DNA from: Paraneptunicella aestuarii
GTDB lineage: Bacteria; Pseudomonadota; Gammaproteobacteria; Enterobacterales; Alteromonadaceae
Assembly: GCF_019900845.1 (NCBI RefSeq)
Contig: NZ_CP074570.1
Coordinates: 1,612,001-1,676,000 of the forward strand
Reading direction: 5' to 3'
Length of the DNA stretch: 64,000 nt
Shown here: in pieces, positions 42,649-53,244 of the stretch
How positions within the stretch are numbered: position 1 is the stretch's first letter
How the letters are laid out: the number at the start of each line of letters is the position of its first letter
Made by a program: the position numbers and the translations under genes
Notes under the pieces: model-generated
Seen by the model: the letters and a program-made list of their open reading frames with translations, nothing else
Database searches by the model: none
What the model was told of the DNA's origin: nothing

Positions 42649-43630
42649 ATATGTTGCAAGCTTGCTACTGATAGCGAGCTTGGTTTTTACCTCTTTGGCT
42701 GATGCCCGCTCTGATGTTTCCCGAACGTCAGGCGCGGCAGTTGTATGGCTGGATAAGTTGCGTTCCAGCCTGCACAATCTGAATTACCGAATTACCTTTG
42801 TTGTCACAAAACCTAATGGCGAGTCCGAGCCTTATCTGTGGCGTCACGGTGTTCAGGATGGCATTGAGATGGAGCATCTTAGCCTGTTGAATGGCCCCGG
42901 GCGAGAGGCATTCCGTATTGGGAACAAAGTGAGTTACTTTGAGCCCAATGGGGAGCCTTACAGTATTCGTTCCAATTACATCAATGGGCCAATCCCTAAA
43001 CAGTTTTTTAAGCCACCTGAATTGTTGCAAAATGCCTACGATATAGTGCTGGTCGGCAAGAGTCGTATTTCTGGTTTGCCTGCGCAGCAAATTCGTATCG
43101 TCAGTGCCGATGGCAGTCGATACAGTTTTACTGTCTGGTTGGCGTACGACAGCGGGTTACTGCTGAAATTGGATTTGCTGGATATGGAAGGCAAGCTCAT
43201 CGAGCAAATTCAGGTGACATCCATTCATGTTTCCGATGAACCTGATGAGTATTTTACAAAAATTGAGCGAGATAAGTTGCCGGAAATTGCCAGTGTTCAC
43301 AGGCATAAGGGATTTAGCCATCAATGGAAAATAGATTGGTTGCCTAAAGGCATGGCAATTATTAAAGAGGATGTGCATCAGTTGCCGATGACCGGGGAGC
43401 TGGTGGATTATGTTCTGCTCAGTGATGGATTGGTGGATGTTTCTGTGTATATGCGTGAGCTGCAAGGGCAACTGCCGGAAAGCGGCTGGTTACGCCATGA
43501 ATCTACCACCTTGTTGTCACTTAATAACGGCACAATGGAAGTGACTATTGTGGGCAAGATCCCACCTAAAACAGCGAATGCTATCGCGAGTTCCATTAAA
43601 CCTGTTCAGTTAAAAAATAGCCGTCGATGA
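42605..43630 (+). CDS. rseB: Sigma-E regulatory periplasmic protein RseB
   Basis: A 341-residue exported protein that binds the RseA periplasmic part and protects it from DegS. A signal peptide is seen after ATG 42605 (MRVRTKIADIQIINR, then the hydrophobic YVASLLLIASLVFTSLADA). The MucB/RseB two-domain region follows (AVVWLDKLRSSLHNLNYRITFV...; C-terminal domain from about residue 215 with GFSHQWKIDWLPKGM). The reading frame is open from 42566 and overlaps the end of rseA by 44-83 bases depending on the start. No ribosome-binding site is obvious, consistent with translational coupling. Confidence 0.92.
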   Translation: MRVRTKIADIQIINRYVASLLLIASLVFTSLADARSDVSRTSGAAVVWLDKLRSSLHNLNYRITFVVTKPNGESEPYLWRHGVQDGIEMEHLSLLNGPGREAFRIGNKVSYFEPNGEPYSIRSNYINGPIPKQFFKPPELLQNAYDIVLVGKSRISGLPAQQIRIVSADGSRYSFTVWLAYDSGLLLKLDLLDMEGKLIEQIQVTSIHVSDEPDEYFTKIERDKLPEIASVHRHKGFSHQWKIDWLPKGMAIIKEDVHQLPMTGELVDYVLLSDGLVDVSVYMRELQGQLPESGWLRHESTTLLSLNNGTMEVTIVGKIPPKTANAIASSIKPVQLKNSRR

Positions 43631-44112
43631 TTGAAGAAATAGGCGTTGTTAAACACGTTGATGGGCAGCATCTTATCGTTAGTACCGAGATGAAAAATGC
43701 TTGTCAAAGCTGCGCGCAACGTAGCCATTGCGGTACGGGAGCTGTTGCCAGAGCGTTAGCGAATAAAGAAAATCAGATCTTGGTTGCAAGGAATGAGTTG
43801 GATGATGATTTTCAGGCGGGTCAGCAAGTTCGATTGGGCGTGAGCGAAGAAAAGCTACTGGCGGCATCTTCAATTATGTATTTGGTTCCTTTGCTGGCAT
43901 TAATTATCGGCGCTTTATTAGGGCAGCAGATTTTGCCGTTATTGGGATTTCACGCCGAAAGCTGGTTAGTTCTGTTTACAGTTGTCTGGATGTGGGGGAC
44001 TTATCGAATCTTACGCATATGGACTCAATCCCGATGTCAGCAGCAATTTAACCCTGTTCTGCTTGGTAAGGCTGAAATGAACGAATTAGTTCAAGAAGAC
44101 AAGCCCGTTTAA
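43627..44112 (+). CDS. rseC: SoxR-reducing / sigma-E accessory protein RseC
   Basis: A 161-residue inner-membrane protein. Cys-rich N-terminal domain (CQSCAQRSHC, residues about 22-31), two membrane helices (about 82-102 and 110-126), and a basic C-terminal region. Homologous to E. coli RseC, which joins the Rsx/Rnf complex reducing SoxR and modulates sigma-E. ATG overlaps the rseB stop as ATGA. Confidence 0.92.
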   Translation: MIEEIGVVKHVDGQHLIVSTEMKNACQSCAQRSHCGTGAVARALANKENQILVARNELDDDFQAGQQVRLGVSEEKLLAASSIMYLVPLLALIIGALLGQQILPLLGFHAESWLVLFTVVWMWGTYRILRIWTQSRCQQQFNPVLLGKAEMNELVQEDKPV

Positions 44113-44164
44113 GCGTGCGATATAGCTTCTAACTATTCAAATTCCTGTTTTCATTTCAACAATC

Positions 44165-44194
44165 AGCGTAATTCATGACAAGTTACGCTTTTTC
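44165..44194 (+). terminator. Terminator of the rpoE-rseABC operon
   Basis: AGCGTAA (44165-44171) pairs with TTACGCT (44183-44189), followed by a T-rich tract (44189-44193). It lies 53 bases after the rseC stop and before lepA. Confidence 0.7.
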
Positions 44195-44395
44195 TTCACT
44201 TTCTCACCATATCTGAGTCGCTTTGTTGTTCATAAACTAGTAAAATCGCCGCCAATTGCGTCTGGCAGGACTTGACGCCGAAAAATAAACAACCCGAAAC
44301 AGGATTGCCGTTGGCTGCTCATTCGCTCATTCATTCAAGAATAGCGGCCTTTAGTAACCTTGAATTAAAGATTTAGCCTGGAACTAACAGAGTTC

Positions 44396-46192
44396 ATGCA
44401 ACATAAAAATATACGTAATTTTTCTATTATTGCCCATATTGACCATGGAAAATCCACACTTTCAGACCGTCTGATCCAACATTGCGGAGGTCTGAGTGAA
44501 CGTGAAATGGCAGAGCAAGTGCTGGATTCAATGGATTTGGAAAGGGAGCGCGGAATTACTATCAAAGCGCAAAGTGTGACCCTGAATTACACTGCTAAAA
44601 ACGGTGAAACTTATCAGTTGAACTTCATTGATACTCCGGGACACGTTGACTTCACCTATGAAGTCTCCCGTTCATTAGCGGCGTGTGAAGGTGCATTATT
44701 GGTTGTTGATGCCGGACAAGGGGTTGAAGCACAGACCTTGGCTAACTGCTATACCGCTATCGAAATGGATATGGAAGTAGTGCCGATTCTAAACAAAATT
44801 GATTTGCCACAAGCCGATCCTGAGCGTGTTGCTCAGGAAATCGAAGATATTGTCGGTATTGATGCCATGGACGCTGTACGCTGTTCTGCCAAAACTGGCG
44901 TGGGTATCGAAGACGTATTAGAAGTCATTGTGAATCAAATTCCGCCACCAGAAGGTGAGTTGGATGCGCCACTCAAAGCGCTGATCGTCGATTCATGGTT
45001 CGACAACTATCAAGGTGTTGTGTCTTTGGTTCGTGTTAAGGAAGGCGTGCTAAGAACCGGCGACAAAATAAAAATCATGTCGAATGGCGTGGTACATCAG
45101 GTTGATCGTGTGGGTATTTTCACACCTAAAGCAACCGATACGGGCATGCTTAAAGCGGGCGAAGTTGGCTTTGTGGTGGCAGGTATCAAGGAAATACATG
45201 GTGCGCCAGTGGGTGATACCATTACCTTGTCCAAGAATGCTGCAACACAGCCTTTACCGGGATTTAAAAAGATTAAACCCCAGGTTTATGCCGGTATTTT
45301 CCCTATTAGCTCCGATGACTATGAAGACTTCCGCGACGCTCTGGCGAAACTAAGTTTGAACGACGCTTCACTCTTCTATGAGCCGGAAAGCTCAGCCGCT
45401 TTGGGATTCGGCTTCCGTATTGGTTTCCTTGGCATGTTGCACATGGAAATCATTCAGGAGCGTTTGGAACGTGAGTATGATCTGGATTTAATCACTACTG
45501 CACCAACGGTTGTTTATGAAGTGGTTAAAAGCGATGGCGAAGTTGTCATGGTTGATAACCCGTCGAAGCTGCCACCAATCAATGATATTGCTGAAATTCA
45601 TGAACCTATCGTTGAAGCCAATATATTGGTTCCACAAGACTTTCTAGGTAACGTGATTACCTTGTGTATCGAAAAACGTGGTGTTCAAACGAACATGGTT
45701 TATCACGGTAATCAGGTTGCGATCACTTATGAATTGCCAATGGCTGAAGTGGTTTTGGATTTCTTTGATCGCCTTAAATCGACGAGCCGTGGTTTTGCGT
45801 CTCTGGATTATAACTTCAAGAAATTCCAGACCGCCGACATGGTGCGTTTGGATATTCTGGTGAATGGTGAGCGCGTTGACGCGCTGGCTGTCATTACACA
45901 CAAAGAAAATGCGCAATATCGTGGACGTGATTTGGTTGATAAGTTAAGAGAGCTCATTCCGAGACAAATGTTCGATATTGCAATTCAGGCGGCAATTGGC
46001 AACCATGTTGTTGCTCGAAGCACAGTAAAACAATTGCGCAAGAACGTAACAGCCAAGTGTTATGGTGGTGACGTTAGCCGTAAGAAGAAATTGCTACAAA
46101 AACAAAAAGAGGGCAAAAAACGCATGAAGCAGGTGGGTAATGTTGAATTACCTCAGGAAGCTTTCCTCGCGGTGCTCAAGGTGAGTAAATAA
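44396..46192 (+). CDS. lepA: Elongation factor 4 (LepA)
   Basis: A 598-residue translational GTPase. G1 [10 protein letters not shown]2 around RGITIKA, G3 DTPGHVDF, G4 NKID and G5 SAKTG are all intact. The EF-G-like domains and the LepA-specific C-terminal domain ([32 protein letters not shown]) are complete. Length is standard. Its stop overlaps the lepB ATG as TAATG. Role: back-translocation or assistance of ribosome assembly, exact role debated. Confidence 0.98.
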   Translation: MQHKNIRNFSIIAHIDHGKSTLSDRLIQHCGGLSEREMAEQVLDSMDLERERGITIKAQSVTLNYTAKNGETYQLNFIDTPGHVDFTYEVSRSLAACEGALLVVDAGQGVEAQTLANCYTAIEMDMEVVPILNKIDLPQADPERVAQEIEDIVGIDAMDAVRCSAKTGVGIEDVLEVIVNQIPPPEGELDAPLKALIVDSWFDNYQGVVSLVRVKEGVLRTGDKIKIMSNGVVHQVDRVGIFTPKATDTGMLKAGEVGFVVAGIKEIHGAPVGDTITLSKNAATQPLPGFKKIKPQVYAGIFPISSDDYEDFRDALAKLSLNDASLFYEPESSAALGFGFRIGFLGMLHMEIIQERLEREYDLDLITTAPTVVYEVVKSDGEVVMVDNPSKLPPINDIAEIHEPIVEANILVPQDFLGNVITLCIEKRGVQTNMVYHGNQVAITYELPMAEVVLDFFDRLKSTSRGFASLDYNFKKFQTADMVRLDILVNGERVDALAVITHKENAQYRGRDLVDKLRELIPRQMFDIAIQAAIGNHVVARSTVKQLRKNVTAKCYGGDVSRKKKLLQKQKEGKKRMKQVGNVELPQEAFLAVLKVSK

Positions 46193-47109
46193 TGGCAAAC
46201 TACTTTTCGTTGTTTCTGGTCATCCTGACAGTTGTATCTGGTTTGATCTGGTTGGCAGATCACTTTCTTTGGGCTCCCAAGCGTAAGGCAAAAATCGAAA
46301 TCGCCAGGACAAATACTAACGGCGTGATTGATGATGCAACACTCCATGAAATTGCGCCAATTCCTTATGTGGTAGACACGGCGCAGCAGATATTCCCGGT
46401 TATTGCCTTTGTTCTGGTTCTACGCTCCTTCTTATATGAACCATTTCAAATACCTTCCGGTTCCATGATGCCGACCTTGTTAGTCGGCGATTTTATTTTA
46501 GTGGAAAAGTTCACTTATGGTTTGAAGGATCCGGTTGTTCGCAATAAGTTTATTGAAGTGGGCAAGCCTGAACGCGGTGATATCGTCGTATTTAAATTTC
46601 CTGAAAACCCCAGCATTGATTTTATTAAGCGTGTTATTGGTTTGCCGGGTGACACCATCATGTATAAAGGTCAACAAGTGTTTTTAAAACCAGCGTGTCC
46701 AAGTGGTGAAAATTGCGAGCCAATGCGCCCGGTCGATTTAAAGTTCGTCGATAGTGGTGCGTTTGAGCAGTTAGGCACGCCACTTGAGCGATTTGTTGAA
46801 GACCTGGGTGAGGTACAACACGAGATCCTTCGTAACCCAAGAGCCATCGCACCGGTTGATTTGTATTATACTCAAGGTAACGTACCCGTTTCGACATGGG
46901 TGGTACCTGAAAACCAATATCTGGTATTGGGTGACAACAGAGATAATAGTCGTGACAGCCGCTATTGGGGCTTTGTTCCTGATGAGTTGTTGGTAGGAAA
47001 AGCCGTTGCAATCTGGATTAGTTTTGAGTTTGAACGACCTGAAAGCAGCATTCTACCAACCTGGGTGCCGACAGGTGTCAGATTTAGTCGTATAGGTGGA
47101 ATTCAGTAA
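46192..47109 (+). CDS. lepB: Signal peptidase I
   Basis: A 305-residue membrane serine protease cleaving Sec signal peptides. Two N-terminal membrane helices (about residues 4-22 and 62-80), the catalytic Ser in PSGSMMPTLLVGDFILVEKF, the catalytic Lys in DFIKRVIGLPGD, and the C-terminal box GDNRDNSRDSRYWGFVP. Co-transcribed with lepA and rnc as in E. coli. Confidence 0.97.
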   Translation: MANYFSLFLVILTVVSGLIWLADHFLWAPKRKAKIEIARTNTNGVIDDATLHEIAPIPYVVDTAQQIFPVIAFVLVLRSFLYEPFQIPSGSMMPTLLVGDFILVEKFTYGLKDPVVRNKFIEVGKPERGDIVVFKFPENPSIDFIKRVIGLPGDTIMYKGQQVFLKPACPSGENCEPMRPVDLKFVDSGAFEQLGTPLERFVEDLGEVQHEILRNPRAIAPVDLYYTQGNVPVSTWVVPENQYLVLGDNRDNSRDSRYWGFVPDELLVGKAVAIWISFEFERPESSILPTWVPTGVRFSRIGGIQ

Positions 47110-47110
47110 C

Positions 47111-47797
47111 ATGGACAAGATGCGTCCCTATATCCAGTTGTGTGATCGTATCGGTTACCATTTCAAAGATATGGATAACATGATGCTTGCGTTGACTCAT
47201 CGCAGCGCAAGCAGCAAGCACAACGAACGCTTGGAGTTTTTGGGGGACGCTGTTTTGGGCATGATCGTTGCCCGTATCCTGTATGATAATTTCCCCAATG
47301 TACCTGAAGGCAAACTCACCAGAATGCGTTCCAGTTTAGTAAAGGGGGAAACCTTGGCTAAATTGGCGAAACAATTTGATTTTGGTGATGTGTTGCAGTT
47401 AGGTGCGGGTGAGCTGAAAAGTGGCGGTTTTAGTAACTCGTCGATTCTGGCTGATGCGTTTGAAGCTCTTTTAGGTGCGATTTATCTGGAATCAGGCTTA
47501 GATACTTGCTTTGAGCTGGTAAAGAGCTGGTTCGGTGATCGTATCGGCAAGCTGGATCCCGATTTTCATCCTAAAGACAGCAAAACCCAGTTGCAGGAAT
47601 ATTTGCAAGGTAAGCATTTACCTTTGCCTGATTATGAGGTGGTCGATATTAAAGGCAAATCTCATGATCAAACTTTTTATGTTACCTGCAAGGTAAATAC
47701 CTTGTCTGAGCCCGTATCCGCGATGGGGAAAAGTAGACGTAAAGCCGAGCAGGAAGCTGCTCGTTTAACTCTGGAAAAATTAAAGAATGCCGAATAA
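47111..47797 (+). CDS. rnc: Ribonuclease III
   Basis: A 228-residue double-strand-specific endoribonuclease. The catalytic signature [13 protein letters not shown] is followed by [13 protein letters not shown]; a double-stranded RNA-binding domain closes the protein ([22 protein letters not shown] ... [16 protein letters not shown]). ATG 47111 is preferred to the in-frame GTG at 47096, which lies inside lepB. It overlaps era by 11 bases. Confidence 0.97.
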   Translation: MDKMRPYIQLCDRIGYHFKDMDNMMLALTHRSASSKHNERLEFLGDAVLGMIVARILYDNFPNVPEGKLTRMRSSLVKGETLAKLAKQFDFGDVLQLGAGELKSGGFSNSSILADAFEALLGAIYLESGLDTCFELVKSWFGDRIGKLDPDFHPKDSKTQLQEYLQGKHLPLPDYEVVDIKGKSHDQTFYVTCKVNTLSEPVSAMGKSRRKAEQEAARLTLEKLKNAE

Positions 47798-48722
47798 TCC
47801 CGATATGCCACTTGATACCACTTATTGTGGCATGGTGGCAATTGTGGGACGCCCTAATGTGGGTAAATCCACCTTGCTCAACCAAATCCTTGGGCAAAAA
47901 ATCAGTATTACTTCTCGTAAGCCTCAAACAACACGTCATCGCATCATTGGTATTGATACTGAAGAGAATCGTCAGGCCATTTATGTTGACACTCCGGGTT
48001 TGCACAAAGAAGAGAAACGTGCCATTAACCGTTTAATGAACCGCTCTGCTTCCAGCTCATTGGGCGATGTCGGGTTGGTTTTGTTTCTGGTTGAAGGAAC
48101 TCGCTGGGAAGAGGATGATCAGCTGGTTTTGAGCAAAGTCACACAATCGGGCTTGCCTTGCTGGTTGATTGTTAACAAGACCGACAAGGTGAAAGAAAAA
48201 GATGACCTGTTGCCACATTTGCAGTGGTTATCCAGTCAGGGCAACTTTGACAAAATCATTCCATTATCGGCAAAACAACGCTCTCAGGTTGAAGGTTTGC
48301 GTCAGCAGGTATTTGCGAGCTTGCCTGAATCTGAACATTACTTCCCGGAAGATTACGTTACCGACCGTTCACAACGCTTTATGGCGGCAGAAATCATCCG
48401 TGAGAAACTGATGCGTTTTACTGGCGATGAATTGCCTTATTCCGTGACCGTGGAAATAGAGCAGTTCAAACTGGCTGAAAATGGCGTATATCGCATTAAT
48501 GGCCTAATTCTGGTTGAACGCGAGACGCAGAAGCGTATGGTTATTGGAAAAGGCGGTCAACGCTTAAAGACCATTGGTAAAGAAGCGCGCAAAGACATGG
48601 AAGATTTGTTCGATAACAAGGTGTTTTTGGAGCTTTGGGTTAAGGTTAAAGCTGGCTGGGCAGACGACGAAAGAGCGCTGAGAAGCCTGGGTTATATAGA
48701 CGATCATAATTTAGACCTATAA
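47787..48722 (+). CDS. era: GTPase Era
   Basis: A 311-residue ribosome-assembly GTPase that binds the 3' end of 16S rRNA. G1 [10 protein letters not shown]3 DTPGLH, G4 NKTD, and the KH domain with the motif [21 protein letters not shown] (about residues 252-272). Full length; starts within the last codons of rnc, as is usual. Confidence 0.97.
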   Translation: MPNNPDMPLDTTYCGMVAIVGRPNVGKSTLLNQILGQKISITSRKPQTTRHRIIGIDTEENRQAIYVDTPGLHKEEKRAINRLMNRSASSSLGDVGLVLFLVEGTRWEEDDQLVLSKVTQSGLPCWLIVNKTDKVKEKDDLLPHLQWLSSQGNFDKIIPLSAKQRSQVEGLRQQVFASLPESEHYFPEDYVTDRSQRFMAAEIIREKLMRFTGDELPYSVTVEIEQFKLAENGVYRINGLILVERETQKRMVIGKGGQRLKTIGKEARKDMEDLFDNKVFLELWVKVKAGWADDERALRSLGYIDDHNLDL

Positions 48723-48808
48723 TTTAAACCCTGTTTAATAGAAAGTCCCTGAATCAAGGCATATCAAACTTGAATCGATTGAACTCATTAATCAACAGAG
48801 GCTGAAAA

Positions 48809-49456
48809 ATGACTACGCAATCTATTGCTGATATTCGTCGTGAATATGTGAGTGGTAAGTTGGATCGGGAAGATTTGAATGATGATCCCATGGAGCAGTT
48901 TCAGCTGTGGCTGAAAGATGCTGTGGATGCCAAGTTGCCAGATCCTACCGCAATGACTGTTGCGACAGTCGATGCCGAAGGCCAGCCGTCGCAACGTATT
49001 GTGTTGTTAAAAGATGTCTCGCAGGGTGGTTTCGTTTTTTATACCAATTTGCAGAGCCGTAAGGCGTTGGAATTAAAAGGGAATAATCGTATTTCTCTGC
49101 ATTTTCCGTGGCATTTCCTTGAACGTCAGGTAAAGGTCTGCGGAGAAGCAGAGCCTTTGAGTACCATGGAAATTACCAAGTATTTCTTGTCTCGTCCCAA
49201 AGAAAGCCAGCTAGCTGCGTGGGCGTCAGAGCAAAGTCGTCCTATTTCGACGCGACAAATGTTGATGACCAAGTTTGAAGAAGTAAAACAGAAATTTAAG
49301 TCAGGTGAAGTACCTATTCCCAGCTTTTGGGGCGGCTATCGAGTTATGCCCCACGAGATTGAGTTTTGGCAAGGTGGTGAGCACAGGCTGCATGACCGTT
49401 TCGTTTATAGTAAGCAGGCAGATAGCTCTTGGGAAATAGAGCGTTTAATGCCCTAA
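48809..49456 (+). CDS. pdxH: Pyridoxamine 5'-phosphate oxidase
   Basis: A 215-residue FMN enzyme making pyridoxal 5'-phosphate. Landmarks: [25 protein letters not shown] (FMN-binding strand), [26 protein letters not shown], and the C-terminal [21 protein letters not shown], ending with the family-typical R-L-x-P. Single gene after era, ATG preceded by AGAGGCTG. Confidence 0.96.
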   Translation: MTTQSIADIRREYVSGKLDREDLNDDPMEQFQLWLKDAVDAKLPDPTAMTVATVDAEGQPSQRIVLLKDVSQGGFVFYTNLQSRKALELKGNNRISLHFPWHFLERQVKVCGEAEPLSTMEITKYFLSRPKESQLAAWASEQSRPISTRQMLMTKFEEVKQKFKSGEVPIPSFWGGYRVMPHEIEFWQGGEHRLHDRFVYSKQADSSWEIERLMP

Positions 49457-49496
49457 CAGCCATGCTTATCTATTAATATATAGGGCGAGCGTGCGC

Positions 49497-50294
49497 ATGA
49501 TCGATAGCCATTGTCACCTTGACTTTGATTGCTTTGATAGCGACAGGGAACCGCTCTTAAAACGCTGTAAAGAGCAAGATGTCGAACGGATCTTCATTCC
49601 CGGTACGCAAGTTGCCCATTTCTATAAGCTTCTGGAAATACAACAACAGTATTCTAATCAGAGTATTTACCCTCAAATTGATATTGCCTTGGGATTACAC
49701 CCATATTTCTTGTCGGAACATTATGAACATGATCTGAAAGTGCTTGAAAAGACGATAGTCATGCACCGAGATAAGCTAGTGGCTGTGGGTGAGATCGGGC
49801 TGGATTTCTCTTTACGTGGGTCTTTAAGTGAGAAAGTCTCTAAAGATATTCAGGAAAGGGTGTTTCAGGCGCAATTAAATATTGCTAAGCGATTCCAACT
49901 GCCAGTTATCCTGCATCATCGTAAGAGTCATAATGAACTGATTCGGATACTGAAACAGTCCGGATTTGACCTTGGCGGTATCATTCATGCTTTCTCGGGT
50001 AGCTTACAGATAGCAGAGCAATATATTGAGCTTGGGTTTAAGTTAGGTGTCGGGGGGACGATCACGTATCCCAGAGCCAGAAAGACGCGTGAAACTATAA
50101 AGCATATCTCTTTGGAATATTTGGTGTTGGAAACCGATGCACCAGATATGCCCATTTATGGGCGTCAGGGAGAGCGTAACTCGCCAGAGTATTTACCTGA
50201 GATAGTAATGAGTTTGGCTGAATTGAAGGGAGAGAGTGCTGAAACGGTCATTGCTAGTTGCTCTAATTCATATAGAGAGGCGATGAGTCTCTAG
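49497..50294 (+). CDS. TatD-family metal-dependent hydrolase/deoxyribonuclease
   Basis: A 265-residue TIM-barrel hydrolase with the TatD metal ligands: IDSHCHLDF (HxH near the N-terminus), AVGEIGLDFSL (Glu), VILHHRK (His), IIHAFSGS (His) and LVLETDAPDMP (Asp). ATG 49497 gives the family-typical start MIDSHCHLD and follows AGGGCGAG; an in-frame GTG six bases earlier is possible. The family includes TatD, YcfH and YjjV; the exact orthologue is uncertain, though the context beside smp/serB does not decide it. Its stop overlaps the convergent smp gene by four bases. Confidence 0.9.
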   Translation: MIDSHCHLDFDCFDSDREPLLKRCKEQDVERIFIPGTQVAHFYKLLEIQQQYSNQSIYPQIDIALGLHPYFLSEHYEHDLKVLEKTIVMHRDKLVAVGEIGLDFSLRGSLSEKVSKDIQERVFQAQLNIAKRFQLPVILHHRKSHNELIRILKQSGFDLGGIIHAFSGSLQIAEQYIELGFKLGVGGTITYPRARKTRETIKHISLEYLVLETDAPDMPIYGRQGERNSPEYLPEIVMSLAELKGESAETVIASCSNSYREAMSL

Positions 50295-50905
50295 AGCATT
50301 CTGGGCTTTTTCATCTTTATGGATTTCATGCGCCATAAATAGAAGCTACGAGTAAGGATGATGCCAACCAATAGAGCTAACAACATCATGACTAAAGCGC
50401 GTTGCAGATAAGCATTGTTGAGCTGTTCAATGCTGCCATTTGCCAAGCTGCCATCCAGAATCAAACGTAAATAACCAAGCTTTTGTCCTTCGCTCGTGAT
50501 TTCACTGACAAAGGTGAGGGGCACCAGTTCTACATGGTTCGCATACAAACGAAGAAAGTGTTTATCTGCTGGATTACTAATAACTTCACGGCCTTCAGCA
50601 TCGAAAATAGTGGCCGCTAATACATGCTGGTCATTGACGATAGCATCAATAATCAACTGCATTTTGCTATGGTTCTTCTTCAGTAAATAATCACTCAAAA
50701 TGACTTGGTATTGGTTAACCAACCCCCGGCCAAGCTCATTCGCTTGTTTGTTACTGTAATTATTGAGCTGAGAGTAAGTGGTGTACCACACATAAATACA
50801 AACCAGTGATAGCAGGATTGCCAAAATCAGCAGAGCTATTCGCTTATAGATCGAATAGCGACTGGGGAGATCCAGTAAAATGTGAGGGGTTGAAGTAATC
50901 TTCAT
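50291..50905 (-). CDS. Smp/YtjB-AhpA family inner-membrane protein
   Basis: A 204-residue protein with two membrane helices, one near residues 22-44 and one near 165-183, bracketing a periplasmic domain (about residues 45-160), then a basic C-terminal tail (RMKSIKMKKPRML). Divergent placement next to serB is the conserved position of smp (ytjB), which supports the call. ATG 50905 gives MKITSTPHILLDLP; ATG 50953 would place a 16-base palindrome over the start codon. The function of the family is not well established. Confidence 0.8.
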   Translation of the reverse strand: MKITSTPHILLDLPSRYSIYKRIALLILAILLSLVCIYVWYTTYSQLNNYSNKQANELGRGLVNQYQVILSDYLLKKNHSKMQLIIDAIVNDQHVLAATIFDAEGREVISNPADKHFLRLYANHVELVPLTFVSEITSEGQKLGYLRLILDGSLANGSIEQLNNAYLQRALVMMLLALLVGIILTRSFYLWRMKSIKMKKPRML

Positions 50906-50946
50906 CGGGAATGTGTATAGCGTTTTTTTAACGTAAATAAGCATCA

Positions 50947-50962
50947 GTTCCAAGCTTGGAAC
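50947..50962. promoter_or_regulatory. 16-bp perfect palindrome upstream of smp
   Basis: GTTCCAAGCTTGGAAC is a perfect palindrome 41 bases upstream of the preferred smp start, in the smp-serB divergent region. Operator-like; no regulator can be named. Confidence 0.35.
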
Positions 50963-51261
50963 CGGAGGTGTTATGTGTGTATTGCATTAACATTTCCTTT
51001 ATTTTCATCAAGTTAAATTTTGATTTCATGATCTCCACTTCGGGTTCAGATTAAGGTAATTACCTGATAAAGACAATGTTTATTCAGTGCCTTCTATTGT
51101 AGGTGGTTATGTGTAGAGAGTGCAAAGTGCAATTGTGTGAATATACCTCTCTATGAGGAAAAGATAATTCTTATTAGTTAGAACAAGCTGGTGCTTTTAT
51201 TTGCGATGAATTTCGCTACAATCCAAGACCAATTTCAAGTTAACTTCAATCCGGTAGTAAA
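50954..51261. other. smp-serB divergent intergenic region
   Basis: Roughly 300 bases of AT-rich DNA with the palindrome at its left edge. It should contain promoters for both genes. No RNA gene or further repeat is seen. Confidence 0.4.
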
Positions 51262-52317
51262 TTGTACTTATCTCCTCTGACTCAAACACAACGCTATTCG
51301 TCAGCATTTTTAAGAAAACTAATGACTGATGCGGGTGGTTTCACCATTGTTGAAAATGGCTTGGTTTCGCAGCAAGCGTTGTCTGAAAACAGTGACAGTT
51401 ATGAAGCACTTTCTAATTTTAAAGCAAGCGAAGGTTGGCAATTAATTGTGATTGCCGACGCATTGAATTTAGAGAAGCTGGATAATGTTGCTCAGGCTTT
51501 GTCTGCACAAGTGATTACTGGTCTGTGGCATGTGAGCGAGAGTCGAGCCAGCCTGCCTGAGCATGCTCGACTGGTTGCAAAATGTGAGGTTGAGGTTACT
51601 GAATCCAATGGATTAAGTGCGCTAATTGAACAGGCTTCTCTGGCACATCAGGTTGAATTGGTTCTTTGCCAGAATGCACCCAAGCTGAATGAACCGGGTT
51701 TGCTGGTCATGGATATGGATAGCACGGTCATCAAGATCGAATGCATAGACGAGATAGCCATACTGGCCGGTGTGGGCAAAGAAGTCTCAGAAGTGACTGA
51801 ACTGGCAATGCAAGGGAAGCTGGATTTCGCACAAAGCTTAACTCAGCGAGTGGCTTGCCTGGAAAATGCTGACGAAAGTATTTTGCAGACAGTACGTAAT
51901 GCTTTGCCGTTAATGCCGGGTATTGAAGTGCTTGTAGGTCGATTGCAGGAGTGTGGCTGGAAGGTTGCTATCGCTTCTGGTGGATTTACCTATTTTGCAG
52001 ATTACTTAAAAGAGCGTTTGGGATTAGAGGCTGCGGTCTCCAATACGCTGGATATTCAAGACGGCAAACTTACCGGCAAAGTGAGAGGTGATATCGTTGA
52101 CGCCAAGGTTAAAGCTCAAACTGTAGAGTCTCTGGCACAACAATATGGCATTCCTATGCATCAAACGGTTGCGATGGGAGATGGTGCTAACGATTTGGTG
52201 ATGATGGCAACAGCAGGGCTAGGAGTTGCCTATAAAGCTAAACCTGTTGTGAGAGAACAAGCTCAAACCTCTATTCGATTTTCAGGATTAGACACTCTGT
52301 TAGACTATCTTCGTTAA
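51262..52317 (+). CDS. serB: Phosphoserine phosphatase
   Basis: A 351-residue HAD-family enzyme doing the last step of serine synthesis. N-terminal ACT-like domain region (to about residue 140), then HAD motif I DMDSTVIKIECIDEIA (nucleophile Asp of DxDST), motif II ASGGFTYF, and motif III/IV with VAMGDGANDLVMM. The start is TTG at 51262 (reads YLSPLTQTQRYSS), since no ATG occurs before 51321 within the conserved N-terminus; GGTAG sits a few bases upstream. Confidence 0.95.
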   Translation: MYLSPLTQTQRYSSAFLRKLMTDAGGFTIVENGLVSQQALSENSDSYEALSNFKASEGWQLIVIADALNLEKLDNVAQALSAQVITGLWHVSESRASLPEHARLVAKCEVEVTESNGLSALIEQASLAHQVELVLCQNAPKLNEPGLLVMDMDSTVIKIECIDEIAILAGVGKEVSEVTELAMQGKLDFAQSLTQRVACLENADESILQTVRNALPLMPGIEVLVGRLQECGWKVAIASGGFTYFADYLKERLGLEAAVSNTLDIQDGKLTGKVRGDIVDAKVKAQTVESLAQQYGIPMHQTVAMGDGANDLVMMATAGLGVAYKAKPVVREQAQTSIRFSGLDTLLDYLR

Positions 52318-52372
52318 GATTTTTTAAAGAGAGCTGGTTTAGAAGAATTTCGAGGAAAGTGTTTTTAAGATG

Positions 52373-52401
52373 CAGGTGCTGCACCGAAGTGACAGCACCT
52401 G
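52373..52401. terminator. Hairpin between convergent serB and Yip1 genes
   Basis: CAGGTGCTG (52373-52381) and CAGCACCTG (52393-52401) form a perfect nine-base stem with an 11-base loop between the two converging genes. No clear T-run follows on either strand, so efficiency as a terminator is uncertain. Confidence 0.5.
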
Positions 52402-52432
52402 ACAATTGGTTGATCTTTACATGTTTGTAGAA

Positions 52433-53023
52433 TCAAACCGGACTAAATGCCCAGCCCCACAAAACAATAGAACCCGTCATTAGCACTACCAGGAAGATAA
52501 GCCCAACGGTAACCACTGAACTTGCGTAGATGAATCCCTTGTCTTCAGGAATATTCATTACAATGGGTACGCCAGTATATAGCAGGTAAACGGAGTAGCT
52601 GAGCCCTACCAAACCGACGGTAATAATGAACCATAGCTCAGGATAAAATGCTGCAAACCCTACCATAAATAACGGTGTGGCGGTGTAGGATGCAATTTCT
52701 AAAGCCTGAGTATAAGTAGGTTCAGAGTCGAAGGTTTTTGACATCCAGTGGATCATATAGGCAAGGCCGAATACACCGCCTACCAGACCCATGTATATGG
52801 CTGTAGCCATCATGATGCCATCTGCAGAGGAAAGCATAACGCGATCACCCACACCAATGCTCCAGCCTAAATGCACTGCTGAGTAATAACCCATAATGGC
52901 AGGAATTAATGCGACGATCAGAATATGAGAAAGACTAAAACTAACACTTTCGTGGCGCTGTTCAATGACTTGCCACTCTTCTTTTGGATGAGCGTAAATG
53001 CCCCACAGGTGGTTGAGAATCAT
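52433..53023 (-). CDS. Yip1 domain membrane protein
   Basis: A 196-residue protein with about five membrane helices. ATG 53023 (MILNHLWGIYAHPKEEWQVIE) is chosen because AAGGG precedes it by six bases; the N-terminal amphipathic W-x-x-Y-x-x-P-x-x-E-W pattern is typical of bacterial Yip1-family proteins. Function of the bacterial family is unknown. Stands alone, convergent with serB and divergent from miaE. Confidence 0.85.
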   Translation of the reverse strand: MILNHLWGIYAHPKEEWQVIEQRHESVSFSLSHILIVALIPAIMGYYSAVHLGWSIGVGDRVMLSSADGIMMATAIYMGLVGGVFGLAYMIHWMSKTFDSEPTYTQALEIASYTATPLFMVGFAAFYPELWFIITVGLVGLSYSVYLLYTGVPIVMNIPEDKGFIYASSVVTVGLIFLVVLMTGSIVLWGWAFSPV

Positions 53024-53244
53024 AATTACCCTTACTTGGTGATTTTTAACAATACTATAACAACTTAATAACAAATGATATTCATATCTGTCAATAAATT
53101 GAGTTATCACAATTTATTTGTGGTTAATATGATTACCTTTTTAAAGGTAGCATATCCTGGTTTAAATCGCCAACCTTGGTTTACTGTGCGGGATCTCGTA
53201 AACTGCGCGCCTATAAACATTTTCATACACTGGCATTCATTTTC

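Noticed and set aside
52321..52432. Strong intrinsic terminator after serB
   Set aside because: The hairpin is perfect but has no T-run on either strand; annotated as a hairpin with reduced confidence.
53170..53240. Possible tRNA-like structure before miaE
   Set aside because: No acceptor stem or T-arm consensus (GTTCRA) could be aligned.
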